Shown here: positions 7,574 to 14,167 of the stretch, piece by piece | Position numbering within the stretch: the stretch's first letter is position 1 | How the letters are laid out: each line of letters starts with the position of its first letter | Assembly (NCBI GenBank): GCA_017399265.1 | Contig: JAFQDL010000002.1 | Location: forward strand, 1-42,745 | Reading direction: 5' to 3' | DNA: 42,745 nt | Source of the DNA: Clostridia bacterium | Lineage (GTDB): Bacteria > Bacillota > Clostridia > Christensenellales > UBA1242 | Notes under the pieces: model-generated | Database searches by the model: none | What the model was told of the DNA's origin: nothing | What the model saw: the letters and a program-made list of their open reading frames with translations, nothing else | Position numbers and translations under genes: made by a program

Positions 7574-8971
7574 TTACATCCTATTCGCCTGATACCATGC
7601 ACTTGCCTCTATTGTATCAGTAGTACCTGTACAATAAACTTGGAGACCACTATCTGTTGATACAATAATAATGTTTCCATTAAAGGATTTACCTTCTTCG
7701 GTTTCCGGATCATACTCCGTCGTAACATAAATCTTATCTGTATAATTCTTTATGCTATCACAAACACGTTTGCCAGGGAATATTACATCTATATCATCAG
7801 TATATTCTGCCCTACCCATACAAGTTGTAATACATATTATTTCAGGATTAATAACAGCAAGCAATGCATCTGTTGTAGCAGTATTAGACCCATGATGACC
7901 TGCTTTAAAAACATCCACCTGTCCTAATTGTCCACTACTGGACAACAATTCTTCACCTTCGCCTTCCAAGTCACCAGTAAACAAGAATTCATTGTCGCCA
8001 TCTTTTAGCATACATACTACCGAATAGTTATTTTCATTGCTTGTGTAATTTTCATAATAATAATTGTATAAAATATTTAGCGTAACTTCTCCATTTGTGT
8101 CCAAATAATATACTCTTTGTGCACCATCTTGATTGTTATAGCATTGCAAAGCAGAATATCTTACCGCTCCTGCCGCCACTTCGGCTTCACGTTCTAACAA
8201 ATATCTTTGATACAATTGTGAAGTTGAATTAGTTCTTGGGAAATCTATAATAATTTCACACTCATATCTGTCAAATATAGTTCTATAGCTTGAACTTTTG
8301 CTTCCTCCAAAACATGCAATATGATCTTCATGAGCATGTGTAACTATTACATATTCTAATATTCCGTCAGTGCAATATGTATCAATGTATGCAGAGATTG
8401 TTTCTATACTATTAGTAGCTGAGCCAGCATCAATTAATACTTCTGTATCACCATATTTTGCTAAAATACAATCCCCAGCATTTGCATTGCCAAGCTCCAA
8501 ATAATGAACAGAAAGTTCATTTTCTTGAATAATCATATTTTCTGCAGGTTTGGCCGTAGCCTTATAATCTAATTTGCCGCATATAGTACAATCAACTTCT
8601 CCTGAATGCGAACATCTGTATTGACACTCTAAGCATCTACCATTCAACCACTCATGGTTTTCTTCTGCTACTATTATAATTTCGCAACAAGGATAATACT
8701 GTTTATGTGTCGTTGCAGTTTTTTGCCAAATTAACTCTTCATGTCCTTTAGGCTCTCCATATTCTAGCCCACAACCTTCACACACTGCTTTTTCAGTACA
8801 TGTAGCAGTACCACCAGAGTGTAAATCAGTGATATTATGCAATACTTGCATAAATTTAACTGGATTTACAAAATAAAATATTCCCAATCCAATCGCAAGG
8901 ATTAGCACTATAATAAACAATGCAAGTATAGTATGCTTGCTATAATTTTTTCTTTTACGTCTTTTTGCCAT
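7574..8971 (-). CDS. Exported ComEC-type metallo-beta-lactamase-fold hydrolase with cysteine-rich segments, 465 aa
   Basis: N-terminal basic stretch (MAKRRKRKNYSK) and one membrane segment (about 13-34), so the body is likely outside the cell. Residues about 50-145 hold repeated Cys/His clusters (CTEKAVCEGCG, GRCLECQYRCSHSG, CTICG), like the zinc-binding repeats of clostridial surface proteins. From about residue 155 follows an MBL domain: VLIDAG, THAHEDHI (metal-binding HxHxDH), FTGDLEGEG and GHHGS. This set matches the hydrolase domain of ComEC/Rec2 and its stand-alone relatives, thought to be nucleases or phosphodiesterases. No competence-channel domain is present. GAGGTG precedes the ATG. 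It lies 18 bp after the next gene upstream, so they likely form an operon. Confidence 0.8.
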   Translation of the reverse strand: MAKRRKRKNYSKHTILALFIIVLILAIGLGIFYFVNPVKFMQVLHNITDLHSGGTATCTEKAVCEGCGLEYGEPKGHEELIWQKTATTHKQYYPCCEIIIVAEENHEWLNGRCLECQYRCSHSGEVDCTICGKLDYKATAKPAENMIIQENELSVHYLELGNANAGDCILAKYGDTEVLIDAGSATNSIETISAYIDTYCTDGILEYVIVTHAHEDHIACFGGSKSSSYRTIFDRYECEIIIDFPRTNSTSQLYQRYLLEREAEVAAGAVRYSALQCYNNQDGAQRVYYLDTNGEVTLNILYNYYYENYTSNENNYSVVCMLKDGDNEFLFTGDLEGEGEELLSSSGQLGQVDVFKAGHHGSNTATTDALLAVINPEIICITTCMGRAEYTDDIDVIFPGKRVCDSIKNYTDKIYVTTEYDPETEEGKSFNGNIIIVSTDSGLQVYCTGTTDTIEASAWYQANRM

Positions 8972-8989
8972 TTTTCACCTCGTTCAGTA

Positions 8990-9793
8990 TTAAATTACAA
9001 ATTGCAAATAATGCGCTCCTAGTGTCATCTCCGCCATCGTCTTTAAAGCGAATACATTTATAATATCCTTAACCATTGTAGTGACCATGTCTTGAGTCCC
9101 GTTTTTATCAACAGTACTAATTAGTAAAAGTGCTGACTCGTTGTCTTCTTCACTTAGATCATTAACTTGAGTCTTTACATCGCTAATATAGAATATATTA
9201 TTTTTTACTTCACATATGCCCGTGCTTTTAGTATATATAGTCTTAATTTCGCTGAACTGTCCTGGCAATTCGTCGGTGACTTTAGACAAATCCATTTTTG
9301 CCACAATAGTAATAACCATATTAGCATCAATTGTTAACTCTAATATTTCGAGCATAATATCTGTTGTGCCATCATTTATAACTTGACCACAGAATACTCC
9401 CAGCTCATAATCAGCCAATGTAAAGTCTCTCATTGGACTCAACTCAAAAACACTTGCATATACTTGGCCATCAACATTATTGCCTATAAAAATTGGTAAA
9501 TCTGCACCATTAGGCCCTATTTCTTCATATAGAGAACTCCTATCCCCTGCCTTAATTCTATTGCTAGAAAGCATTAAAGTGTAATCGTATGGTTGGGCTA
9601 ATTCTTGCGCTATTCTATAAAAATTACCCATAGCACAACTACACCCGCCGAAAACTTCTCTCACTGATAATACTATCACTACAATAAAAATGCCAAAGAC
9701 TAACCATCGCTTTAGCCTTTTTTTATTCCAAAATTTTTTCTTCTTTTTTTCTTTTTTATCTTTTTTTATTCCAAACATACGTATATTATACAA
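8990..9793 (-). CDS. Single-pass membrane-anchored protein, 267 aa, unknown family
   Basis: A very basic cytoplasmic N-terminus (KKDKKEKKKKKFWNKKRLKR) followed by a membrane segment (about 30-47, WLVFGIFIVVIVLSV) and an extracellular body of about 215 residues. GGCSCAMG follows the membrane segment but is not a usual lipobox. No known domain recognised. Start uncertain: TTG at 9793 has AAAGAG 9 nt upstream; ATG at 9778 (MFGIKK) lacks a ribosome site. I keep TTG. Located 18 bp upstream of the MBL-fold gene, which suggests that both act at the cell surface. Confidence 0.6.
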   Translation of the reverse strand: MYNIRMFGIKKDKKEKKKKKFWNKKRLKRWLVFGIFIVVIVLSVREVFGGCSCAMGNFYRIAQELAQPYDYTLMLSSNRIKAGDRSSLYEEIGPNGADLPIFIGNNVDGQVYASVFELSPMRDFTLADYELGVFCGQVINDGTTDIMLEILELTIDANMVITIVAKMDLSKVTDELPGQFSEIKTIYTKSTGICEVKNNIFYISDVKTQVNDLSEEDNESALLLISTVDKNGTQDMVTTMVKDIINVFALKTMAEMTLGAHYLQFVI

Positions 9794-9845
9794 TATAATC
9801 TACTCTTTAAGAAATAAATTAATTATTTTATTTATTTTTTTAACA

Positions 9846-10595
9846 TTATTTATTATCTTTAATCTTATTTTTCGTTATTGTTTTTGCAAGCAAATACAAT
9901 ACTAGATAGACCACTACAAACACAGCAATTAATGACAATGTATACAACCAATTAATTTGAAACCAGCCATACATACTTGTTGGTATAGCATTGTATAAAA
10001 ATTTCAAAGGAGTTCCTTTATAGCTATATAGATAAAAATAATTAGGCTCCCACTCAAACCACAACCTAAACAAGTTATTGCAAAGAATTGCAACTAAAAG
10101 ACAACCTGCCACAAATATTAGAGATCTCTTTAAGTCTCTTTTATTAAGATTGTTTTTGTACATAAACATACAATAAAGTGCGCCAACAACTATTAAGATA
10201 TGCCCCCATATATACGTTTGAGGTCTAATCTTTAAAATTGTATCATAATTAGCCAAACTATCAGCAAATACCATTGCTAATAACGCGGGCATTAAATTAA
10301 AACAAAACGCAATTATGCTTAACCAATTCTTTTTTAGTATAAGCGCTAATCCCACCATTATGCTTCCAATATGACACACTTGCAATGGGATAACTTCCGC
10401 ATTCCAACCCGATCTAATATAAATATCTACATTCCTTAACACTATACATATTATAGACATTGCACCTAATATAATACCTACTATATACTTAGTCCTTTCA
10501 CTTTTATTTCTTAATACAAAGTACATTATTGCAAAAATAATAAATGGCGATAATATATATAATATATGCCATATAGACCACATTTCAAATTTCAT
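9846..10595 (-). CDS. YwaF / TIGR02206 family membrane protein (TMEM164-like), 249 aa
   Basis: Polytopic inner-membrane protein with about seven hydrophobic segments. The sequence VIPLQVCHIGSIMVG and the layout WSIWHILYILSPF ... SGWNAEVIPLQVCHIGS ... YGWFQINWLYTL match the YwaF family (TIGR02206). The eukaryotic relative TMEM164 has been reported as a phospholipid acyltransferase using a conserved Cys; the Cys-His pair here may be equivalent, but that is inference. AAAGGAG lies 7 nt before the ATG. It sits between lgt and the anchored-protein gene, all on the minus strand. Confidence 0.8.
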   Translation of the reverse strand: MKFEMWSIWHILYILSPFIIFAIMYFVLRNKSERTKYIVGIILGAMSIICIVLRNVDIYIRSGWNAEVIPLQVCHIGSIMVGLALILKKNWLSIIAFCFNLMPALLAMVFADSLANYDTILKIRPQTYIWGHILIVVGALYCMFMYKNNLNKRDLKRSLIFVAGCLLVAILCNNLFRLWFEWEPNYFYLYSYKGTPLKFLYNAIPTSMYGWFQINWLYTLSLIAVFVVVYLVLYLLAKTITKNKIKDNK

Positions 10596-10664
10596 AAATT
10601 TACTCCTTTGTTACATCTTACCAATATATTGTAAATTAGTCAAATAATGAGTTGTTAAAAAAAT

Positions 10665-10695
10665 AAAAGAACCCCGTTGCATACGAGGATCTTTT
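10665..10695 (-). terminator. Terminator after lgt
   Basis: Stem of 12 positions (10665-10676 with 10684-10695) with one mismatch and one G-U pair on the minus strand, followed by TTTTATTTTTTT. It starts 6 nt after the lgt stop. Confidence 0.75.
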
Positions 10696-10701
10696 GTAAT
10701 T

Positions 10702-11493
10702 TTATTTATCAATAACATTTGTAGTTTGACGTTTATTTTTTATTCTTTTTATCGTCTCTATTACTAATAGTATAACTGCAACAGAGAATATAATAATGCT
10801 TATCCATTGAGACGTAGAGATACTAAAAAGTGAGCCTCTTTCGGCATCTCCCCTGAAAAATTCCAGAACAAACCTTATCACAGAATAACTTAACGCATAC
10901 AAATATATTACTAGTTTTGAATTATTTAATTTAAGAAATACAAAAAGTAATACACTAAACAATAGCATCAGTAGTACAGCTTCTATCAATTGTATTGGAA
11001 GAAGAGGTACACCAATAGGAGTGGAAGCATCTATTGCAGTTTCGTATACATGACTTAAAATGCCATCGTACTCTATTCCATAACAACAACCACCAAGGAA
11101 ACAACCAACTCTACCAAAAGCATGACCTATGCATAATGGCACACCAAATACACTAGCATATTCTATAAAACTTACTTTCTTAACTTTACATGTTATAAAT
11201 AAGCCTATCACACCACCAATCAGGCCGCCATAAAAAACAAACCCACTCCTGATAACAATCTCCAAAGCTTCCATTGCAGGCAATACTTCAAATAAATTAA
11301 CTATTAAGTTCCAATTAACAATTATTGATAAAATTTTAGCTCCAGCAAGTGCACTAAGCAAAGTGATTACCACAACTAACATAAAATCAAAAAATTCATA
11401 CTTTCTATGCCTTGCTAAAAGTAAGCCAATAACAGCAGCGACTCCTATTCCTATCATGCAAAGCAATCCATAACTAGTAATTTCTATATCCAT
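10702..11493 (-). CDS. lgt: Prolipoprotein diacylglyceryl transferase, 263 aa
   Basis: Transfers diacylglycerol from phosphatidylglycerol to the lipobox Cys of prolipoproteins at the cytoplasmic membrane. Seven membrane segments, with the Lgt signature GRVGCFLGGCCYG near residue 130 and a conserved Arg-rich C-terminal part (SVIRFVLEFFRGDAERG). The frame is open to 11559, but that extension runs across a terminator hairpin (11515-11535). MDIEITSYGLL at 11493 fits the family N-terminus, so it is the chosen start even though no good ribosome site precedes it. It would be expressed by read-through from the DUF4190 gene or from an unrecognised promoter. Confidence 0.9.
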   Translation of the reverse strand: MDIEITSYGLLCMIGIGVAAVIGLLLARHRKYEFFDFMLVVVITLLSALAGAKILSIIVNWNLIVNLFEVLPAMEALEIVIRSGFVFYGGLIGGVIGLFITCKVKKVSFIEYASVFGVPLCIGHAFGRVGCFLGGCCYGIEYDGILSHVYETAIDASTPIGVPLLPIQLIEAVLLMLLFSVLLFVFLKLNNSKLVIYLYALSYSVIRFVLEFFRGDAERGSLFSISTSQWISIIIFSVAVILLVIETIKRIKNKRQTTNVIDK

Positions 11494-11514
11494 AACTATC
11501 TGATGAGCAAAGAA

Positions 11515-11535
11515 AAAGCCGTACAAGACGGCTTT
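11515..11535 (-). terminator. Terminator/attenuator between the DUF4190 gene and lgt
   Basis: AAAGCCGT (11515-11522) pairs with ACGGCTTT (11528-11535) with a 5-nt loop; on the minus strand it is followed by TTTTTCTTT. It lies 17 nt after the DUF4190 stop and about 20 nt before the lgt start. Confidence 0.75.
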
Positions 11536-11551
11536 ATATGGTGAATTCTTA

Positions 11552-11821
11552 TTATGCAACTGATGCAGCTAATACTACGCATAGTCCACAAGAAACAAAC
11601 GCAATACCAGTTAGAACAACAGCGATAATGCCGATAACTAGACCAGCTGTAGCTATGCCTGAAGGAGCATTATTTGCTTTTAATTTCTTACCACCAACTA
11701 TTGAAAGAACTAAACCAACAATAGCTAATGGAAGAGCCGCAAATGCAAGTACACCAAACCAGCAAAGAACAAGAGAAACAATACCTAGCACCATTCCTGA
11801 AACCGCCAAACCTTTACCCAT
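11552..11821 (-). CDS. DUF4190-type small membrane protein, 89 aa
   Basis: Two long hydrophobic segments (LAVSGMVLGIVSLVLCWFG... and GIATAGLVIGIIAVVLTGIA) separated by GGKKLKANNAPSG: the usual DUF4190 hairpin in the membrane. Function unknown. Start at 11821 because GGAGGAT is 5 nt upstream; the longer frame to 11893 runs through the promoter. It is driven by a fully consensus promoter whose spacer holds a perfect palindrome, and faces a divergent XRE repressor gene, so repression by that protein is likely. Confidence 0.75.
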   Translation of the reverse strand: MGKGLAVSGMVLGIVSLVLCWFGVLAFAALPLAIVGLVLSIVGGKKLKANNAPSGIATAGLVIGIIAVVLTGIAFVSCGLCVVLAASVA

Positions 11822-11864
11822 CTTTATCCTCCGTAATTTATTTGATAAATGAATTATCACGTAT

Positions 11865-11893
11865 ATTATATTCCCAGTATACTGGAATGTCAA
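11865..11893 (-). promoter_or_regulatory. Consensus sigma-A promoter with operator palindrome in the spacer
   Basis: -35 TTGACA (11893-11888), 17-bp spacer, -10 TATAAT (11870-11865), all consensus. The spacer contains the perfect 12-bp palindrome CCAGTATACTGG (11874-11885), read more widely as TTCCA-N6-TGG. A repressor bound here would exclude RNA polymerase. Confidence 0.8.
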
Positions 11894-11900
11894 GTATTTT

Positions 11901-11916
11901 TTCCATTATTGTGGAA
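11901..11916. promoter_or_regulatory. Second operator-like inverted repeat upstream of the XRE gene
   Basis: TTCCATTATTGTGGAA: half-sites TTCCA and TGGAA separated by 6 bp, the same half-site and spacing as in the neighbouring promoter spacer (one mismatch there). It ends 11 bp before the XRE ATG, where it would overlap the XRE gene's own promoter. Confidence 0.6.
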
Positions 11917-11926
11917 TAATAAAATT

Positions 11927-12130
11927 ATGGAAACTTTTGGCGAAAGATTAAAACAATTAAGAACAGAAAAACACATCGGCCAAATAGAATTATCTAAACA
12001 TCTAAATGTTGGTAAATCTATAATAAGCTTATGGGAAAAAAATCAATGCGAACCGACTTTAACCAAATTAATAAGTATCGCAAATTTTTTCCATGTAACA
12101 ATAGATTATTTAGCTGGTCTTGAAGATTAA
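11927..12130 (+). CDS. XRE-family transcriptional regulator, 67 aa
   Basis: Single helix-turn-helix domain: FGERLKQLRTEKHIGQIELSKHLNVGKSIISLWEKNQCEPTLTKLISIANFF. Helix 2/3 (QIELSKHLNVGKSIISLWE) matches the Cro/CI-like HTH, and nothing else is fused to it. DNA-binding repressor, probably a dimer. The ATG at 11927 begins the domain exactly. No ribosome site is visible and an AT-rich -10-like AATAAT lies 6 nt upstream, so the mRNA may be leaderless. Divergent from DUF4190; two related palindromes lie between them, so it probably represses itself and DUF4190/lgt. Confidence 0.85.
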   Translation: METFGERLKQLRTEKHIGQIELSKHLNVGKSIISLWEKNQCEPTLTKLISIANFFHVTIDYLAGLED

Positions 12131-12174
12131 GTCATTATTTTTTTTAATAAATTTCTAATAACAGCGCATAATTA

Positions 12175-12234
12175 TTATACTTTATTCTGACTACGCAATT
12201 TAAATTTTTCATCTGTGCATTTAGTGTCTAACAT
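12175..12234 (-). CDS. Possible 19-aa peptide with perfect ribosome site
   Basis: An ATG at 12234 is preceded by AAGGAGGT (12249-12242) at 7-nt spacing, one of the best Shine-Dalgarno sites in the window. The frame encodes MLDTKCTDEKFKLRSQNKV, then TAA. The peptide is hydrophilic with one Cys and no secretion signal. A longer frame to 12402 crosses the terminator of the upstream gene and is not credible. It may be a true short peptide, a leader, or the remnant start of a lost gene; the sequence alone does not decide. Confidence 0.4.
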   Translation of the reverse strand: MLDTKCTDEKFKLRSQNKV

Positions 12235-12259
12235 AGATATTACCTCCTTATGTTTCAAT

Positions 12260-12330
12260 ATTACGTCTTGGCAGACTACATATTTTAACGTAATGAGTTT
12301 TTTTGTTCGACGATGAACCTCAACTGAACC
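12260..12330 (-). promoter_or_regulatory. Putative activator-type promoter region upstream of the 19-codon ORF
   Basis: On the minus strand: direct repeat GGTTCA (12330-12325) and GGTTCA (12319-12314), 11 bp apart, then a weak -35 (TCGAAC), 17 bp, and -10 TAAAAT (12287-12282). An inverted repeat ATTACGT/ACGTAAT (12294-12288 and 12266-12260) overlaps the -10 and the likely start site. Two direct half-sites one helical turn apart beside a poor -35 is the layout of response-regulator-activated promoters. This is inference from layout. Confidence 0.35.
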
Positions 12331-12356
12331 TTCTGAAAAATATGGACTAAAACAAA

Positions 12357-12384
12357 AAATCCCACATATATTTAAATGGGATTT
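12357..12384 (-). terminator. Terminator after the 12463 gene
   Basis: AAATCCCA (12357-12364) pairs with TGGGATTT (12377-12384); on the minus strand it is followed by TTTTTGTTTT. Confidence 0.75.
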
Positions 12385-12462
12385 TGGGCGATACAGATAC
12401 AAATAAATCTAAACCGGAAAATATTTACCAAATATTGTCGTTTACGAATAGCACAAAGATTG

Positions 12463-12867
12463 CTAACTTTTTTTGACTAAATCATTGAGTTTTGACAAAT
12501 TTTTTGACAAAGTTATAGTTTCTTTATTTATCTTGATCAATTTGTTATCTACTGCAACATAATTAATGAATTCTATTTCAAAGCCCAATTTAGTTATTTC
12601 ATCTTGTAAATAATGAAGTTGAATACAGTGTGGAGATTTGTCAACACTTGCAAAAACAACTTTAGAAATTTTTTTTGCTCTAATCATTCCAAGCAGCTTT
12701 GTAATAGCCATATTGATATGTGTTTGCTCCAAACATAATTCAAATATCGGATAATTCATATTTTTTAATTCCTCAAAAGCCTTAGGTTGCATAACATTTA
12801 AACAGCTACCAACAATTATTATTTTATCAGAACAATCGTATATATTACTTTTCATTAAATCTTTCAT
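12463..12867 (-). CDS. Conserved-looking hypothetical protein with Cys/His motifs, 134 aa
   Basis: Cytosolic alpha/beta protein. Starts with strand-loop IIIVGSCLNVMQPKAFEEL, then IFELCLEQTHINMAITKLLGMI, KISKVVFASVDKSPHCIQLHYL and FEIEFINYVAVDNKLIKINKETI. The Cys in the first loop and the PHCIQLHY segment look like conserved functional residues (metal or redox), but I cannot name the family. Ribosome site GGAG 6 nt before the ATG at 12867; own terminator at 12357. No signal peptide or membrane segment. Confidence 0.65.
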   Translation of the reverse strand: MKDLMKSNIYDCSDKIIIVGSCLNVMQPKAFEELKNMNYPIFELCLEQTHINMAITKLLGMIRAKKISKVVFASVDKSPHCIQLHYLQDEITKLGFEIEFINYVAVDNKLIKINKETITLSKNLSKLNDLVKKS

Positions 12868-13023
12868 AATTAACTCCTACGCATTCATTATAACATATTT
12901 TTTTTAGATAGTATACTTTTTACAAAAAAATAGCAAATTTTAGATTTCTCCTGGCTAGTGCTTAAATGTTAATTGACAATCATTAGATCTTTACAAAAAT
13001 GTAAACACATTTAATAACTAAAA

Positions 13024-13050
13024 AACCTCACTTCTAATTGAAGCGAGGTT
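13024..13050 (-). terminator. Terminator of the tRNA-ended ncRNA
   Basis: AACCTCGCTTC/GAAGTGAGGTT hairpin on the minus strand (13050-13040 with 13034-13024, one G-U pair), followed by TTTTTAG. It begins 3 nt after the CCA-like end of the ncRNA. Confidence 0.8.
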
Positions 13051-13053
13051 GTT

Positions 13054-13203
13054 TGGTGCACCGTAAGGGGACTTCGAAATCGCTTCTACCCTTCCTCTTG
13101 CCCTTACTCACGCTTGCAATCCGTTTCTCTTGTTTTACACACCATAGTCACCTCAGACAGTTGCCAACTGCCGAACCAGGGGTTCTCCTCCCTAGGTGCA
13201 TCA
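13054..13203 (-). ncRNA. Structured non-coding RNA with tRNA-Arg-like ends (possible raiA-class RNA)
   Basis: A ~150-nt, GC-rich island in AT-rich DNA, with no credible ORF. On the minus strand it begins TGCACCTAGGGAGG and ends CCCCTTACGGTGCACCA, so 5' TGCACC pairs with 3' GGTGCA and leaves an ACCA tail. Near the 3' end TTCGA resembles a T-loop. An internal hairpin is GGCAGTT-GGC-AACTGTC, followed by a purine-rich region (GAGGTGAC, AAGAGGAAGGGTAGAAG). It is followed by its own terminator and lies directly after tRNA-Arg and that gene's terminator. No promoter fits just upstream, so read-through and processing from the tRNA transcript is plausible. Size, clostridial context and closed-end fold suggest the raiA-motif class, but I recall that motif only roughly. 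It is not tmRNA (no tag ORF) nor SRP RNA. Confidence 0.65.
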
Positions 13204-13215
13204 GTTTAAAAAAAA

Positions 13216-13234
13216 CTCACTTTTTTGAAGTGAG
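13216..13234 (-). terminator. Terminator of tRNA-Arg
   Basis: CTCACTT (13234-13228) pairs with AAGTGAG (13222-13216) on the minus strand, followed by eight T. Its A-rich loop and weak stem may allow read-through into the ncRNA. Confidence 0.7.
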
Positions 13235-13240
13235 GTTGAC

Positions 13241-13317
13241 TGGTGCACCGTAAGGGAGTCGAACCCCTAACCTTTGGTTCCGTAGACCAACGCTCTATCC
13301 AATTGCGCTAACGGTGC
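13241..13317 (-). tRNA. tRNA-Arg (anticodon ACG), CCA encoded
   Basis: 77 nt on the minus strand. Acceptor GCACCGT pairs with ACGGTGC, discriminator A, encoded CCA. D-arm AGCGCAATTGGATAGAGC. Anticodon stem-loop TTGGT-CTACGGA-ACCAA gives anticodon ACG (Arg, CGU; CGC/CGA by inosine). T-arm GGGGTTCGACTCCC. Driven by a consensus promoter and followed by a terminator. Confidence 0.95.
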
Positions 13318-13365
13318 ATAAATGAAATTGTGTGAAATTGATAAATATATCTAAATCACGAACTA

Positions 13366-13394
13366 ATTATAAGGAATTTAGAGATGTTTGTCAA
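13366..13394 (-). promoter_or_regulatory. Consensus sigma-A promoter of tRNA-Arg
   Basis: -35 TTGACA (13394-13389), 17-bp spacer, -10 TATAAT (13371-13366), about 50 bp before the mature 5' end, so a short 5' leader must be removed by RNase P. Confidence 0.85.
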
Positions 13395-13453
13395 TATATA
13401 AAACCAATCTTAATTAAAAAATTATTTATTACACAGATTATCAAAACAAAAAA

Positions 13454-13476
13454 AGCAATCATTTACATAGATTGCT
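13454..13476 (-). terminator. Terminator after the paralogue pair
   Basis: AGCAATC (13454-13460) pairs with GATTGCT (13470-13476); minus-strand tail TTTTTTTG. Confidence 0.7.
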
Positions 13477-13549
13477 CTTTTGCTCTTATAGATAATTGTA
13501 AACTTTGCTTTTACTTATCTATTATTTACAAATAATTTACTGAAATTAA

Positions 13550-14167
13550 TCACATGCAAGAATCTTTGTTATAATATTTATTATTTACATTCCAATTTTG
13601 AGATGCTTGATTAAATCTTCGCTCTAATTGCTTACCTATTGGATTAAAATTAGGATTTTCTGTATACCAAATTTCATTTATTTTTACAAACTTGCCATTT
13701 TCATCTCTATATACACCTATAGCAGCATGTCCACAATTGTATTCTTCCACTCTGGCATAAGTCCAGTATTTACCACCTTTCTTATCTTCTAATTCCACCA
13801 TTCCTTCATATGTTTCTTGATAAAGCCAACTTCTTTTTTTGCTAAGCGGACCCATCAGTGTATGAAATGTAGTACATATAGTATCGTTACCACGAGCGTT
13901 CCCTATCATTTCTTTTGTACCTAATTTACTTTCGTCAAAAGTATCTAAATATGCTTGATATTTTACCTCTTCTTGTTCTTGGAATTTTCTCTCTTCTTCT
14001 TTTTCTTCCAAATGTTTTTTTATAGCATTGATCGGTTTAGTAACAGGAGATGCTAGTGCCTCTAAAAAATTTGCAATTTTTTGTTGTCTTTCTTGTTTTT
14101 TGATTGCTTTTCTTTTATTTTCTAATTCTATATTTTTGTCACTTATTATTTTCTCTAAACCTTTCAT
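13550..14167 (-). CDS. Hypothetical protein, 205 aa, paralogue B of a coupled pair
   Basis: Cytosolic. The N-terminal ~75 residues are charged and heptad-like (ENKRKAIKKQERQQKIANFLEA..., HLEEKEEERKFQEQEEVKYQ), suggesting a coiled coil. They are followed by a compact domain with YLDTFDESKLGTKEMI, KGGKYWTYARVEEYN and VYRDENGKFVKINEIWYTE. The same three blocks appear in the same order in the gene just upstream, so the two are duplicates. Its ATG overlaps the upstream stop by 4 nt (ATGA), indicating translational coupling. Stop followed by a terminator. No known family recognised. Confidence 0.7.
   Translation of the reverse strand: MKGLEKIISDKNIELENKRKAIKKQERQQKIANFLEALASPVTKPINAIKKHLEEKEEERKFQEQEEVKYQAYLDTFDESKLGTKEMIGNARGNDTICTTFHTLMGPLSKKRSWLYQETYEGMVELEDKKGGKYWTYARVEEYNCGHAAIGVYRDENGKFVKINEIWYTENPNFNPIGKQLERRFNQASQNWNVNNKYYNKDSCM

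Larger units (their letters stand above)
13041..13256. repeat. 29-bp imperfect direct repeat made of tRNA-Arg 3' end plus flank
   Basis: Copies at 13041-13069 and 13228-13256 agree at 26 of 29 positions. Each contains the 16-bp identical core TGGTGCACCGTAAGGG (CCA end, acceptor strand and part of the T-stem) plus 13 bp of flank and terminator arm. The interval between them is the ncRNA. Confidence 0.85.

Noticed and set aside
12235-12402. Extension of the 19-codon frame to 75 codons
   Set aside because: The extra part runs through the terminator of the 12463 gene and through the proposed promoter; only the ATG at 12234 has a ribosome site.
13054-13203. tmRNA
   Set aside because: No tag reading frame or matching 5' tRNA-like half with a D-loop, and the T-stem does not pair properly.
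13038-13253. 71-codon open frame on the plus strand across the ncRNA region
   Set aside because: It lies antisense to the ncRNA and tRNA terminators, has no ribosome site, and is explained by the GC-rich structured RNA.
13054-13256. attL/attR of a tiny integrated element
   Set aside because: The repeat pair is only 187 bp apart and no integrase, excisionase or phage gene is near; local duplication explains it better.
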